From Candidatus Defluviilinea proxima (GTDB lineage Bacteria > Chloroflexota > Anaerolineae > Anaerolineales > Villigracilaceae): a stretch of DNA of 64,000 nt. Below the pieces are notes generated by a model that was not told the DNA's origin, made no database searches, and worked only from the letters and a program-made list of their open reading frames with translations. Location: positions 2,123,501 through 2,187,500 of the forward strand of contig JADKIW010000001.1 of the NCBI GenBank assembly GCA_016721115.1, written 5' to 3'. The translations under genes were made by a program, and so were the position numbers. Below are positions 17,429-26,487 of the stretch, piece after piece; within the stretch, counting starts at the first letter, position 1, and every line of letters starts with the position of its first letter.

Positions 17429-18803
17429 TGTCCGTTTAGCCGCATCCTTCCGTGACCCGAACGGTTTCATCTTTAAACGGGATGGCGTGCTGTATCGTCA
17501 AGTTAACCAATCGTACTCCGCAGAATATTCCCTGTTAATGGAATCTGGCTTATATGCCAGATTGGTCAAGGCGGGCTTGTTGGTTTCTCATGAAGAAGTG
17601 AACGTAACGCCTGCCGAGTCTGCACAAGCCTTCAAGGTGATCCAGCCAGAATATGTACCTTTCATCTCTTATCCGTATGAATGGTCATTTGGCCTTTTGA
17701 AAGAGGCCGCCCTCGCAACACTCTCCATTCAAAAGCGCGCGCTCAAAGCAGGCATGACCCTCAAAGATGCCAGCGCGTACAACATCCAATTTGTCCGTGG
17801 CAAAGCGGCGTTGATCGACTCGTTGTCGTTTGATATCTATCATGAAGGCGAACCGTGGGTGGCGTATCGTCAATTCTGCCAGCACTTTCTTGCGCCTCTG
17901 GCTTTAATGTCTCATACGGATGTTCGACTCAATCAGCTTTTACGCGTCTATATCGACGGCGTCCCTCTTGATCTTGCTTCCCGTCTGTTGCCCTTCGCTT
18001 CTCGTCTCGACTTTGGCCTGCTCACACACATTCATCTTCATGCGCGTCTGCAAGCGGGTTCCGCCGATCAAACCAAACCGCAAAAGAGTGCGTCTGGCAC
18101 AATGACAAAGCAAGCCATGCAAGGGTTGATCGAAAATCTTGAGGCAACCGTAAAGAAATTAAATTGGAAACCCGCAGGTACTGAGTGGGGGAATTACTAC
18201 GACATCACCAATTATTCCGACAAAGCCTTTCAACACAAACAGACTCTTGTATCGAACTGGATTTCACGTGTTGCCCCCAAGTTGGTTTGGGACCTTGGCG
18301 CCAACGATGGCACCTTCAGTCGTCTCGCAAGCGACAAAGACATTCTCGCGGTCTCTTTCGATATTGACCCTGCCGCAGTGGAACAAAACTATCAAAAGGT
18401 CAAAGCCAAGAGCGAGAAGAGTATCGTCCCTCTCTTGCTCGATCTGACCAACCCAAGTCCTGCCATTGGCTGGCATAACCGTGAACGAGAATCCTTCATC
18501 GAGCGTGCTCCCGCAGATTTGGTGCTTGCGCTGGCGTTAATCCATCACTTGGCGATATCCAACAACGTGCCCCTGCCTCAATTGGCTGATTTCTTCGCCG
18601 ATGCAGGGAAGTGGCTGGTGATCGAGTTCGTGCCCAAGTCCGATTCACAGGTACAGAAATTATTAACAAGCCGCAAGGATATTTTCCCGAACTATACGCG
18701 TGAGTCCTTTGAAGAAGCCTTTGCAGAACGGTTTACGATCCGTGAAAAGGTGGCTGTTGAAGAATCGGAACGGTTTCTGTATTTGATGGAAAAAAGAGAT
18801 TGA
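17418..18803 (+). CDS. Class I SAM-dependent methyltransferase, NoeA-like
   Basis: 461 residues from the ATG at 17418, one of two in-frame ATGs (the other is 17406). The N-terminal 230 residues are not a known catalytic fold to me but resemble nodulation-type (NoeA-like) methyltransferases. The SAM-binding Rossmann motif LVWDLGANDGTFSRLA is near residue 290, with acidic motif II in SFDIDPAAVEQ. The gene overlaps the small membrane gene and is followed after 8 bases by a GT-C protein. A glycan or glycolipid substrate is likely from context. Confidence 0.8.
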   Translation: MKNNVRLAASFRDPNGFIFKRDGVLYRQVNQSYSAEYSLLMESGLYARLVKAGLLVSHEEVNVTPAESAQAFKVIQPEYVPFISYPYEWSFGLLKEAALATLSIQKRALKAGMTLKDASAYNIQFVRGKAALIDSLSFDIYHEGEPWVAYRQFCQHFLAPLALMSHTDVRLNQLLRVYIDGVPLDLASRLLPFASRLDFGLLTHIHLHARLQAGSADQTKPQKSASGTMTKQAMQGLIENLEATVKKLNWKPAGTEWGNYYDITNYSDKAFQHKQTLVSNWISRVAPKLVWDLGANDGTFSRLASDKDILAVSFDIDPAAVEQNYQKVKAKSEKSIVPLLLDLTNPSPAIGWHNRERESFIERAPADLVLALALIHHLAISNNVPLPQLADFFADAGKWLVIEFVPKSDSQVQKLLTSRKDIFPNYTRESFEEAFAERFTIREKVAVEESERFLYLMEKRD

Positions 18804-18811
18804 TACTATCC

Positions 18812-20866
18812 ATGATCGGTAACGTGAAGAAATTAACCCAAACCCGCTGGTTCGAAGTCATTTTTCTGGCTTTGATCTCTGGGTTTACCTATCTGCCTCG
18901 TATTGGCGAACTGACCTATTACCGCGACGATTGGTACTTCCTCTATGATGCGCTCGTCTTTGGTCCCAAGGCCTTGATCGAGGTCGCGCTTCACACCCGT
19001 CCCATCCGCGGACCGTTGTACGCACTGTATTTTTCGTGGTTTGGGTTAAATCCGTTTCCGTATCATGTTGTCATGTATCTCACTCGTTTGTTGGGGGGGA
19101 TTGGTGCTTTATGGCTATTCAACTTGATCTGGCCGAAGCGTCATCGCGCCAATTTTTTCATGGCCGTGTTATTTGTGCTGTTCCCGGGGTTCCTGTGGTG
19201 GGTGGCAGGATTTGAATTTCAACCTTACGTATTGAGCGTGGGGCTCCAAGCGTTTTCCATTGCCTTTACCTTGAAAGCGATTGCTTCTGAATCCATGCCC
19301 AAACGACTCGGTTGGACCGTTGCCGCCTTGTTTTCGGGCTGGGCCTATCTGGCTTTGGTGGAATATGCCATCGGTATGGAAGCTTTTAGGCTCATCTGTG
19401 TTTATTTATATATCCGGCGGAGAAACGCGCAATCAACTTTTATAGCGTCTGTTCTTCAAACGCTGAAAACCTCTGGGCCTCATTTGTTAGTCCCTGTTGT
19501 ATTTTTGGTTTGGTATCAATTCCTGTTTGATAATTGGCGTAAGGCACAGGATGCCGGTACGCAACTTGGCGCTTTGTTCTCTTCACCAACAACCATGCTG
19601 TGGCGCACGATTGATGTTGTTCGAAGTTTCTTGAATGTGTCCCTTTTTGCGTGGATCATTCCCTTTTATCAGAACTTTTATGGCAATCGCCTCAAGGACA
19701 TTGTCACCGGCTCGGTCTTCGCTGTTTTTGTCCTTGTCCTTATTTATCTTGCGAACCGATATTTGACCACTTCCTCGTCTGACGAGGAAGAACCCGTAGT
19801 ATCGCAATATACCTGGCAACGGGAAATGCTTTGGGTGGGCTTGCTCGGTACACTTGGCGGAGTTCTTCCCGTTGTCCTTGCCAATCGTCTTGTGACGTTT
19901 GAACGCATCTCTCAATACACACTCCCTGCGTCTTTAGCAGGTGTTATCTTTCTTGGTGGGCTGATCTATTCGGTCTTTCCAAAAAATATTCGTGTGATGT
20001 TGTTCTCCGGGCTGATCGGTTTGGCGGTCTTGTCGCACCATGGACTTGCCGCACAAGCGGTCAATGAGGAGGCGACCATTTCCGATTTTTGGAAACAGGT
20101 CGTTTGGCGCGCACCAGATATCAAGTCCGGCACGACGCTGGTGATTGTATATCCTGATATCAATTACCTTGATGGGAACGATGTTGCGTGGGGGCCTGCT
20201 AATTTCATCTATTACCCTGATAAGCAGAAACAGATGCCTGTTGTTGTTCCCTTGCCCGCTTCACGCTTGGAGCCGGATAGTATCTTGCAGATCATCAACG
20301 GTAACAAATCTTTTGAGCAGACAGACCTTGTGATCAAATTTATTCAAACTGAAACGAATTACAAAAATCAATTGATCATGACGCAACCTTCACAGGACTC
20401 CTGTGTCCATGCACTTGATCCTCGCTGGCCTGATCTGTCAACATCTGAACTGCCATTCATCCATGCCGCTTACCAGAACTCGAAGATCGAAAATATTGTC
20501 ACAGATGCAAAGGCGCATGAATTGCCGGTGTATGGCTTTGGCCCTGCGCTTCCTCAAGAGTGGTGTTATTACTATCAAAAAGCTGATCTCGCACGCCAGC
20601 AGGGCAATTGGGAGGAAGTTGCGCGTTTGGGGAATGAAGCGCAAAAACTTGAGTTACATCCCAATGACCAAATTGAATGGATGCCGTTCCTGCAGGCCTA
20701 TGCATTTCTGGGCAACAAAAAACAGGTCAACGGAATTTCCACCCGCATCAATACGGAACCATATTATCGCCAGCTTGCCTGCAAGAACCTCAATGCGATG
20801 GCGGATCACGGTTATCCTCTCACTCCCGATATGCAAAGCCAGGTGGACGAATTGTTTTGTCAATGA
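18812..20866 (+). CDS. Polytopic GT-C-like glycosyltransferase, paralogue 1
   Basis: 684 residues from the ATG at 18812 (an in-frame TTG at 18800 overlaps the previous stop). About ten or more membrane helices occupy the first 425 residues. The first external loop carries TYYRDDWYFLYD, where GT-C enzymes that use polyprenyl-phosphate sugars keep catalytic acids. The last 250 residues are soluble and end in a helical, TPR-like segment (QGNWEEVARLGNEAQKL). It is paralogous to the gene at 37557-39620 in layout and tail. It overlaps the next gene by 4 bases (ATGA). Donor and acceptor are unknown. Confidence 0.7.
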   Translation: MIGNVKKLTQTRWFEVIFLALISGFTYLPRIGELTYYRDDWYFLYDALVFGPKALIEVALHTRPIRGPLYALYFSWFGLNPFPYHVVMYLTRLLGGIGALWLFNLIWPKRHRANFFMAVLFVLFPGFLWWVAGFEFQPYVLSVGLQAFSIAFTLKAIASESMPKRLGWTVAALFSGWAYLALVEYAIGMEAFRLICVYLYIRRRNAQSTFIASVLQTLKTSGPHLLVPVVFLVWYQFLFDNWRKAQDAGTQLGALFSSPTTMLWRTIDVVRSFLNVSLFAWIIPFYQNFYGNRLKDIVTGSVFAVFVLVLIYLANRYLTTSSSDEEEPVVSQYTWQREMLWVGLLGTLGGVLPVVLANRLVTFERISQYTLPASLAGVIFLGGLIYSVFPKNIRVMLFSGLIGLAVLSHHGLAAQAVNEEATISDFWKQVVWRAPDIKSGTTLVIVYPDINYLDGNDVAWGPANFIYYPDKQKQMPVVVPLPASRLEPDSILQIINGNKSFEQTDLVIKFIQTETNYKNQLIMTQPSQDSCVHALDPRWPDLSTSELPFIHAAYQNSKIENIVTDAKAHELPVYGFGPALPQEWCYYYQKADLARQQGNWEEVARLGNEAQKLELHPNDQIEWMPFLQAYAFLGNKKQVNGISTRINTEPYYRQLACKNLNAMADHGYPLTPDMQSQVDELFCQ

Positions 20867-21798
20867 ACTGCTCCATAGTTATCCGTGCCTATAACGAAGA
20901 AAAACATATTGGACGTTTGCTCGAAGGGATCCGACAACAGACCATCAAAGATGTCGAGGTCATCCTCGTCGATTCAGGCTCGACCGATAAAACTGTTTCG
21001 ATTGCAGAAGCCTTTGGCGCACGCCTCGTGCGGATCCCGTCAGCGGAGTTTACGTTTGGGCGGTCTCTCAACTTCGGGGTCCGCGAAGCGACGCGTGAAT
21101 TCGTCGTCATTGCCAGTGCGCATGTATATCCCGTCTATCCCGATTGGTTGGAGAGTTTGTTGCGTCCATTTGAAGATGAGCGTGTAGCTTTGACTTATGG
21201 CAAACAACGTGGGTATGACCGGTCAAAATATTCAGAGCATCAGATATTTCATCAATGGTATCCCGATGCAAGCACAGCTGAGCAACTAACGACATTTTGT
21301 AATAATGCCAACGCCGCCATCCGCAAAAGTCTGTGGGAGAAAAACCCTTACGATGAAACTTTGACTGGTCTCGAAGATGTTGCATGGGCGAAGTGGGCAA
21401 AGGAACAGGGATATAAAATTTCTTATACTGCCGAGGCAGAGATCATCCATGTACATGATGAAGCACCGCATGGAGTGTACAACCGCTATCGTCGTGAAGC
21501 GATGGCCTTGAGGAAGATCTATCCCGAAGCGCATTTTAGCTTTTATGATTTTTTGCGCCTGACCACAACCAATATTTTGAGCGACCTATGGCATGCAACT
21601 CGTGAGCATGTGTTGTGGAGAAATGTATCTTCGATCTTCTGGTTTCGCTTTATGCAGTTTCACGGTACACGTATGGGGCACCGCGAGACGAGTTTGATCA
21701 CACCGCAGTTACGTGAGACGTTCTATTATGCACGGGAACGCAAACAAGAGAATGTACGTCAGAGGGATGTAGCACCGATTCAGTACAAAAAGGAATAG
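20863..21798 (+). CDS. Family 2 glycosyltransferase
   Basis: 311 residues. The open frame extends upstream to 20677, but the ATG at 20863 overlaps the previous stop and opens directly into the GT-A fold (CSIVIRAYNEEKHIGRLLEG). The nucleotide-binding strand is VEVILVDSGSTDKTV and the acceptor region contains the ED motif in TGLEDVAWAKWA. The closest general type is a rhamnosyltransferase-like GT2. No membrane helix is evident, so it acts at the cytoplasmic face of the membrane on a lipid-linked glycan. Confidence 0.85.
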   Translation: MNCSIVIRAYNEEKHIGRLLEGIRQQTIKDVEVILVDSGSTDKTVSIAEAFGARLVRIPSAEFTFGRSLNFGVREATREFVVIASAHVYPVYPDWLESLLRPFEDERVALTYGKQRGYDRSKYSEHQIFHQWYPDASTAEQLTTFCNNANAAIRKSLWEKNPYDETLTGLEDVAWAKWAKEQGYKISYTAEAEIIHVHDEAPHGVYNRYRREAMALRKIYPEAHFSFYDFLRLTTTNILSDLWHATREHVLWRNVSSIFWFRFMQFHGTRMGHRETSLITPQLRETFYYARERKQENVRQRDVAPIQYKKE

Positions 21799-21802
21799 CG
21801 CC

Positions 21803-22381
21803 ATGCCAAAACAAAAACAGCAATCTTCTGTAAATCCAGATTTTGTTAAGCCCATTATTCTGGCAGGAGTGTTTTTGATTATTTACGCGATCATCAATGG
21901 CTTTTTCACGTTAGCGAATACAAGAATAATACATCCATCTCCTTCTGCTGTCCCTGCTTTGGAAACTGTGTTCGTGTCAACTGAACTGATAGAAATGCGC
22001 GCCAAAGTCCATGTGGATGCACACGAAGCCTGGCAAAACACAAATATATTTGTAGAAAAAGGGACGACGGTTCAGGTCAAAGTGTTGGATGGTGAATGGA
22101 CCGAATGGGACGGCGTACGGGGCGATAACTCTGGCAACGGATCTGGTTATATTTGCGCCAAAACCATGAAATCTGAAAATTGTATCGAGCCTGTACCTGA
22201 TTTCCCGTCAGGGGCTTTGATCGGCAGAATTGACAGACAAACCCTGAAGATTGGGTTTGGCGGAACATTTACTGCTGATCACTCTGGTGTATTGCAGTTG
22301 CGAATGAATGATGCGGATACAGGTTTATACGATAACAATGGGGTATTAACAGTTGAAGTTGTGCTCAATAAAGGGAAATAG
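21803..22381 (+). CDS. Membrane-anchored LecA-like (PA-IL fold) lectin
   Basis: 192 residues. An N-terminal helix (about 17-38) anchors a domain with HEAWQNTNIFVEKGTTVQVK, DGVRGDNSGNGSGY, VPDFPSGALIGRI and LRMNDADTGLYDNNGVLTV. The order W..T.I.V..G, DFP.GALIGRI and ND....DN.G.L.V is that of the PA-IL (LecA) galactose-binding lectin family, where the ND and DN residues bind calcium. It lies 4 bases after a glycosyltransferase. A membrane-tethered lectin inside a glycan locus could hold or check the polymer made by its neighbours; that role is inference. Confidence 0.75.
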   Translation: MPKQKQQSSVNPDFVKPIILAGVFLIIYAIINGFFTLANTRIIHPSPSAVPALETVFVSTELIEMRAKVHVDAHEAWQNTNIFVEKGTTVQVKVLDGEWTEWDGVRGDNSGNGSGYICAKTMKSENCIEPVPDFPSGALIGRIDRQTLKIGFGGTFTADHSGVLQLRMNDADTGLYDNNGVLTVEVVLNKGK

Positions 22382-22399
22382 GACAGTTATAATCATTCC

Positions 22400-22864
22400 A
22401 TGACTACATTAATCCCCATGACCCCAACTGAGTTTGATGCTTTCCTGGATGTGGCTATTCCTGAATATGCCGCGGATAATGTTGATGCAGGATATTGGAA
22501 CGAATCAGAAGCCTTGGAGAAATCGCGCAACGAGTTCGAAAGGCTTTTGCCTCAGGGTGTACAGAGCGAAAACCATTATCTCTATACGATCAATGATGGA
22601 GACAATATGGTCGGTGTGATATGGTTGCGCGCAAATGTAGACCGCCCTACTAAAAACGGTTTTATTTTTAGTTTGCGTATTGATGAAAAGTTTCGCGGCA
22701 AAGGATATGGCAAGCAGGCAATGTTATTGATCGAAGAGAAGGCGCGCAAACTGGGGTTGAAATCTATCGGCTTGCATGTGTTTGCGGTGAATACTGTGGC
22801 GCGGAAGCTGTATGAGAGTGTTGGGTATGATGTCAGTAGTTTGAACATGAACAAAAAGTTGTGA
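22400..22864 (+). CDS. GNAT-family N-acetyltransferase
   Basis: 154 residues. The acetyl-CoA-binding motif A is FRGKGYGKQAMLLIEEKA, and motif B follows in LHVFAVNTVARKLYESVGY, typical of RimI-like enzymes. The acceptor is unknown. It lies 18 bases after the lectin gene and may be cotranscribed. It may acetylate an amino sugar or be unrelated to the locus. Confidence 0.85.
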   Translation: MTTLIPMTPTEFDAFLDVAIPEYAADNVDAGYWNESEALEKSRNEFERLLPQGVQSENHYLYTINDGDNMVGVIWLRANVDRPTKNGFIFSLRIDEKFRGKGYGKQAMLLIEEKARKLGLKSIGLHVFAVNTVARKLYESVGYDVSSLNMNKKL

Positions 22865-22921
22865 TCTGTAACTTCAATTATTTTTAGTCGCCCCATAATT
22901 TAAAGGTAGAAGGAATATCAA

Positions 22922-23695
22922 ATGAAAACCAAAACCATTGTCCTTATTCACGGCATGTTCATGTCTCCTTTGTGTTGGGAGAAGTGGATTCCTTATTACG
23001 AATCCAAAGGCTATAAGGTGGTTGCACCTGCCTGGCCTGGGCGGGATAAGCCTGTTGGTGAACTTCGCAAAGCGCATCCTGACCCTGAATTAGCGAAATT
23101 GAAACTTGGCGATATTGTTGAACATGTTGAAAAGGTTTTTCAAACATTAGATGAAAAACCTGCCATCATTGGCCACTCCATGGGTGGGTTGGTGGTACAG
23201 TTATTGCTTCAACGGGATATCGTTGTTGCGGGTGTGGCAATTGACCCTGCGCCACCTGCGGGTGTATTTACCACCGAGTTCTCTTTCTTGAAGGCAAACT
23301 TTCCTGCGATCAATCCGTTCTTACTGCGTCAGCCTGTGCAAATGTCGTTTGAGCATTTTCAGTATGCATTCGTCAATACACTTCCACTTGATGAACAGCG
23401 CGCCGCATATGACCGTTATGTTGTTCCTGAATCGCGCGGTGTACCTACATCATCGCTTGGCGATGCAGGTAAAGTGGACTTCCAACGTCCACGGCGCCCG
23501 TTATTGATCACGGCAGGGGAGAAGGATCATATTATCCCAGCCTCATTGAACCGCTCGAATTATAAGAAATATAAAGGGCCATCGATCACCGATTTCAAAG
23601 AGTTCTCCGGGCGTGACCATTTTCTGATCGGCTCAAGAGGTTGGGAAGAAGTGGCAGATTATTGTTTGGAATGGCTGAAACAAAAGGTGGAATAA
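22922..23695 (+). CDS. Alpha/beta hydrolase
   Basis: 257 residues. Opening strand and oxyanion loop are IVLIHGMFMSPLCW; the nucleophile is Ser86 in IIGHSMGGL; the acid lies in TAGEKDHIIPA and the base is His in SGRDHFLIG. The fold is complete, but the substrate cannot be deduced. No signal peptide is present. A terminator hairpin follows 65 bases after the stop. Confidence 0.85.
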   Translation: MKTKTIVLIHGMFMSPLCWEKWIPYYESKGYKVVAPAWPGRDKPVGELRKAHPDPELAKLKLGDIVEHVEKVFQTLDEKPAIIGHSMGGLVVQLLLQRDIVVAGVAIDPAPPAGVFTTEFSFLKANFPAINPFLLRQPVQMSFEHFQYAFVNTLPLDEQRAAYDRYVVPESRGVPTSSLGDAGKVDFQRPRRPLLITAGEKDHIIPASLNRSNYKKYKGPSITDFKEFSGRDHFLIGSRGWEEVADYCLEWLKQKVE

Positions 23696-23760
23696 GTTGC
23701 AGGTCTCGTCCTTCTGAAGCCATTCCCCCCAAACTTTACATGATCTGGTGATAATCGCTC

Positions 23761-23797
23761 AAGATGACAGTCTCTTAATTAAAGGGGCTGTCATCTT
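23761..23797 (+). terminator. Rho-independent terminator
   Basis: 14-base arms 23761-23774 and 23784-23797 pair fully when G-U pairs are allowed, with a 9-base AT loop and a short T run after. It ends the first block of the glycan locus. Confidence 0.75.
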
Positions 23798-23834
23798 TCA
23801 TAGAGTGGGAGTCAATTCGGTATAATCACAAGAT

Positions 23835-24500
23835 ATGAAACTCATTGCCCTTGTCCCCATGCGACACCATAGCCAGCGTGTGCCTGGCAAGAATTACCGT
23901 AACCTTGCTGGGAAGCCGTTGTATCAACATATTGTTGAAACGCTCCTAGCCGTCCCTGAGATCAATGAGATCGTTGTGGATACAGACTCAGATCCCGTCA
24001 TGAGCGGGTTGCGTAAAAACTTCCCACAAGTAAAGATCATCAATCGCCCTGAGCATTTGCGTGCAGACGATATCCCTATGAACGAAATATTGATCCACGA
24101 CACAGAACAGTATCCTGCCGATTTTTATTTGCAGACACATAGCACGAATCCATTGCTCAAAGCTGAGACAGTCTCAAAGGCAATTCAAGCATTTCGTGCG
24201 AGTTACCCTGAAAAGGATTCGTTGTTCTCCGTCACGCGTTGGCAGACCCGTCTGTATTTTCAAGATGGACGTGCCATCAACCATAACCCGAAAGAACTTA
24301 TTCAAACACAGGATCTACCGCCTGTATATGAAGAGAATTCATGCCTGTACATTTTCACGCGAGAAAACCTCGTTAAAAAACATCACCGTATTGGGGATAT
24401 GCCCTTGATGTTTGAGATGGACGCTGATGAAGCCTGGGATATCGACGAAGAGTTGGATTTTGTCATTACCGACTATCTGGCACAAAGACAGCGTAGTTGA
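23835..24500 (+). CDS. CMP-sugar synthetase (acylneuraminate cytidylyltransferase family)
   Basis: 221 residues. It is predicted to activate a 2-keto sugar acid with CTP, releasing pyrophosphate. The nucleotide-binding opening LIALVPMRHHSQRVPGKN keeps the Arg, Ser and PGKN pattern, with LAGKPL following. The QTHSTNPL segment, VYEENSCLYIF, and WDIDEELDFVITDYL near the end are family landmarks. It starts a new block after a terminator and lies two genes before the dehydrogenase/SDR pair. The substrate may be a sialic-, legionaminic- or KDN-like acid, but no sugar-acid synthase is in the window. Confidence 0.8.
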   Translation: MKLIALVPMRHHSQRVPGKNYRNLAGKPLYQHIVETLLAVPEINEIVVDTDSDPVMSGLRKNFPQVKIINRPEHLRADDIPMNEILIHDTEQYPADFYLQTHSTNPLLKAETVSKAIQAFRASYPEKDSLFSVTRWQTRLYFQDGRAINHNPKELIQTQDLPPVYEENSCLYIFTRENLVKKHHRIGDMPLMFEMDADEAWDIDEELDFVITDYLAQRQRS

Positions 24501-24505
24501 TTGCG

Positions 24506-26467
24506 ATGAACGCGGGGCATGATGTGGTTTTAAAGTATTGCAAGATCGCTATTATGATCGTAGCGGTTATCTTTGTGGCATTGACCCTCGTGCCTTTTCA
24601 TGAGGTGAAATCCATTTTAAATGGATTGTCACCTGATAATAATTCTTCCATCCTCACGCCATCCACAATTGTGGTTTTTCGGGCGTTTTTTATTGTTACC
24701 GCCCTAATATTGCTTGCCTATGTTCATGGGGAAAAGGGATGGGCGAAGCTATACGCGCTTTTGTTGGCATCTCTTTACGGAGTTATATGTTCGGCACAGA
24801 TCTTGGGGATTTTTGGGGCGTATCGCCTCGTTTTGGTTTTACCTCTTACTGTTGGTATTGTGCTGTTCTTATTTGTCTTGTATGAAAAATACTGGTCAAC
24901 GGGGTTTTACGATTCTGTATTTCATCGTTCTGCTAACACCAAAGACAGATTTCTGGATTATGGTTTTTGGACGGTGGGGACGATCCTCCTCCTGTTCCTA
25001 ATCCTTGCGCCTCTTGTGCTTTGGCCCTTTTCACAAGTTAATCGGACATTGGCATGGGATGTTGGGATATATCACTTCCCTAAAGCATTGGAACTTGCCA
25101 ATACCGGCTCGGCCTGGGATTTGACGATCTCCTACGGCGAATATCCTTTTGGGTATGAATCATTATTCGCGTTTGCGGCATTGTTCAATCGAAGCGGTAT
25201 GTTGTTTGGTTCCATGCATGCCATTGGCGTTCTGTTTTTTATGCTGACCTTTTGGCTTCTCTTGTGTAGATATACCAATCTACCTGTTGGGTTTAATTTT
25301 CTAATAATCGTCTGTCTTTTGATTAGCGGGCTGTTCTGGCGGGATAAACTATACAATATTTGGTGGATCTATCGCATTGTTTTGTATAACACGATCGGCA
25401 AGAACGATCTTTTCCTTGCGGCGGGTATATTAGCGATCTTGTTGCACGTTCCGTCTGATCTAAAAACTAAGATCAATACATGGCATTTATTAGGTATGGC
25501 ATCTACAACGATGATCGCATTAAGCGTAAAACCTAATGCCATATTTATTATTGCTCCATCCTGGGTGCTAGTGTTTTTTGTTTATTTCCGAGGGGAAAAC
25601 CGCGTAGATATTCTTCCAAAGATTGGAAGTTTATTACCTTATGCTTTCATGATCGTACCAGGCTCCCTATGGATAGGGCGGAATCTGATCGGTCAAGGTA
25701 CTGTCTTTTCATCGGGTGTGTTGCAATTGCAAGAGCAGAGCATTTTAAATAACCTGACCAACCCGAAGTTGTACTCCGGTATGTCACCTACTATGATCGT
25801 AGTGTTGATCGTTATGGTTGGCTCATGTTTTATGGTATTTCGTCATAGTCGAATGTCTTGGATATTTATTTGCGCTTTCCTTATTCTTTTTTTTAGCTTT
25901 ATTTCAACCCCTGCTTCTGGCTTTATACATGCTTCAGACGAAACAGCCAATTTCTCGTGGCGCTTTGGCGTGGCATTATTAACTTTTACATGTGTCGCCA
26001 TCATCATATGGATTGAACCGTGGCTTGCTAAAGGTCTCCAGTGGCTATTTAATAGGACGGATATAATTCATTTGATTCTATCTGCGCTTATGGTTGGTTT
26101 AGCCTTGTGGACAACCTGGAACTGGCGTTGGTTTTTCTGGCCCGATCTATCAAACAGCATTGTGCTGGAAGACCAGTATAGTAAGCCAGTTGGCGCAGAC
26201 GGATATAATAGTGCATTCGATTATCTTCATAAGAACGTAACTTATTCTGTTGTATGGGTTGAGAATGGCCTGCCATATTATGCATACGGAGATGGCTTTA
26301 CAAACTCGACCACCCGAATCAAGTCTCCCGATTACTATGTCTTTCTCCAGACGGAGTGGCAAAAGGGTATCTACGGTTACCCGCCCGATCTAAATTCTGA
26401 AGAGTGGAACAATACATGGCAACTCGAATATGAAGATGGCGAAGGTCGCGTATATAAACGAAAATAA
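24506..26467 (+). CDS. Polytopic GT-C-like membrane protein
   Basis: 653 residues from the ATG at 24506, 5 bases after the previous stop. About 12 membrane helices are visible. A large external loop near residues 180-215 holds LAWDVGIYHFPKALE, with acidic and aromatic residues in the place expected for GT-C catalytic residues. The C-terminal 130 residues are mostly external. The gene is AT-richer than its upstream neighbour. A glycosyltransferase or glycan-handling role is inferred from topology and context only. Confidence 0.65.
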   Translation: MNAGHDVVLKYCKIAIMIVAVIFVALTLVPFHEVKSILNGLSPDNNSSILTPSTIVVFRAFFIVTALILLAYVHGEKGWAKLYALLLASLYGVICSAQILGIFGAYRLVLVLPLTVGIVLFLFVLYEKYWSTGFYDSVFHRSANTKDRFLDYGFWTVGTILLLFLILAPLVLWPFSQVNRTLAWDVGIYHFPKALELANTGSAWDLTISYGEYPFGYESLFAFAALFNRSGMLFGSMHAIGVLFFMLTFWLLLCRYTNLPVGFNFLIIVCLLISGLFWRDKLYNIWWIYRIVLYNTIGKNDLFLAAGILAILLHVPSDLKTKINTWHLLGMASTTMIALSVKPNAIFIIAPSWVLVFFVYFRGENRVDILPKIGSLLPYAFMIVPGSLWIGRNLIGQGTVFSSGVLQLQEQSILNNLTNPKLYSGMSPTMIVVLIVMVGSCFMVFRHSRMSWIFICAFLILFFSFISTPASGFIHASDETANFSWRFGVALLTFTCVAIIIWIEPWLAKGLQWLFNRTDIIHLILSALMVGLALWTTWNWRWFFWPDLSNSIVLEDQYSKPVGADGYNSAFDYLHKNVTYSVVWVENGLPYYAYGDGFTNSTTRIKSPDYYVFLQTEWQKGIYGYPPDLNSEEWNNTWQLEYEDGEGRVYKRK

Positions 26468-26487
26468 ATCCATATGGGAATACAACT

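Noticed and set aside
20677..20862. Longer N-terminus for the GT2 gene
   Set aside because: It is out of frame with the end of the GT-C gene that it overlaps; GT-A motifs begin at the ATG at 20863.
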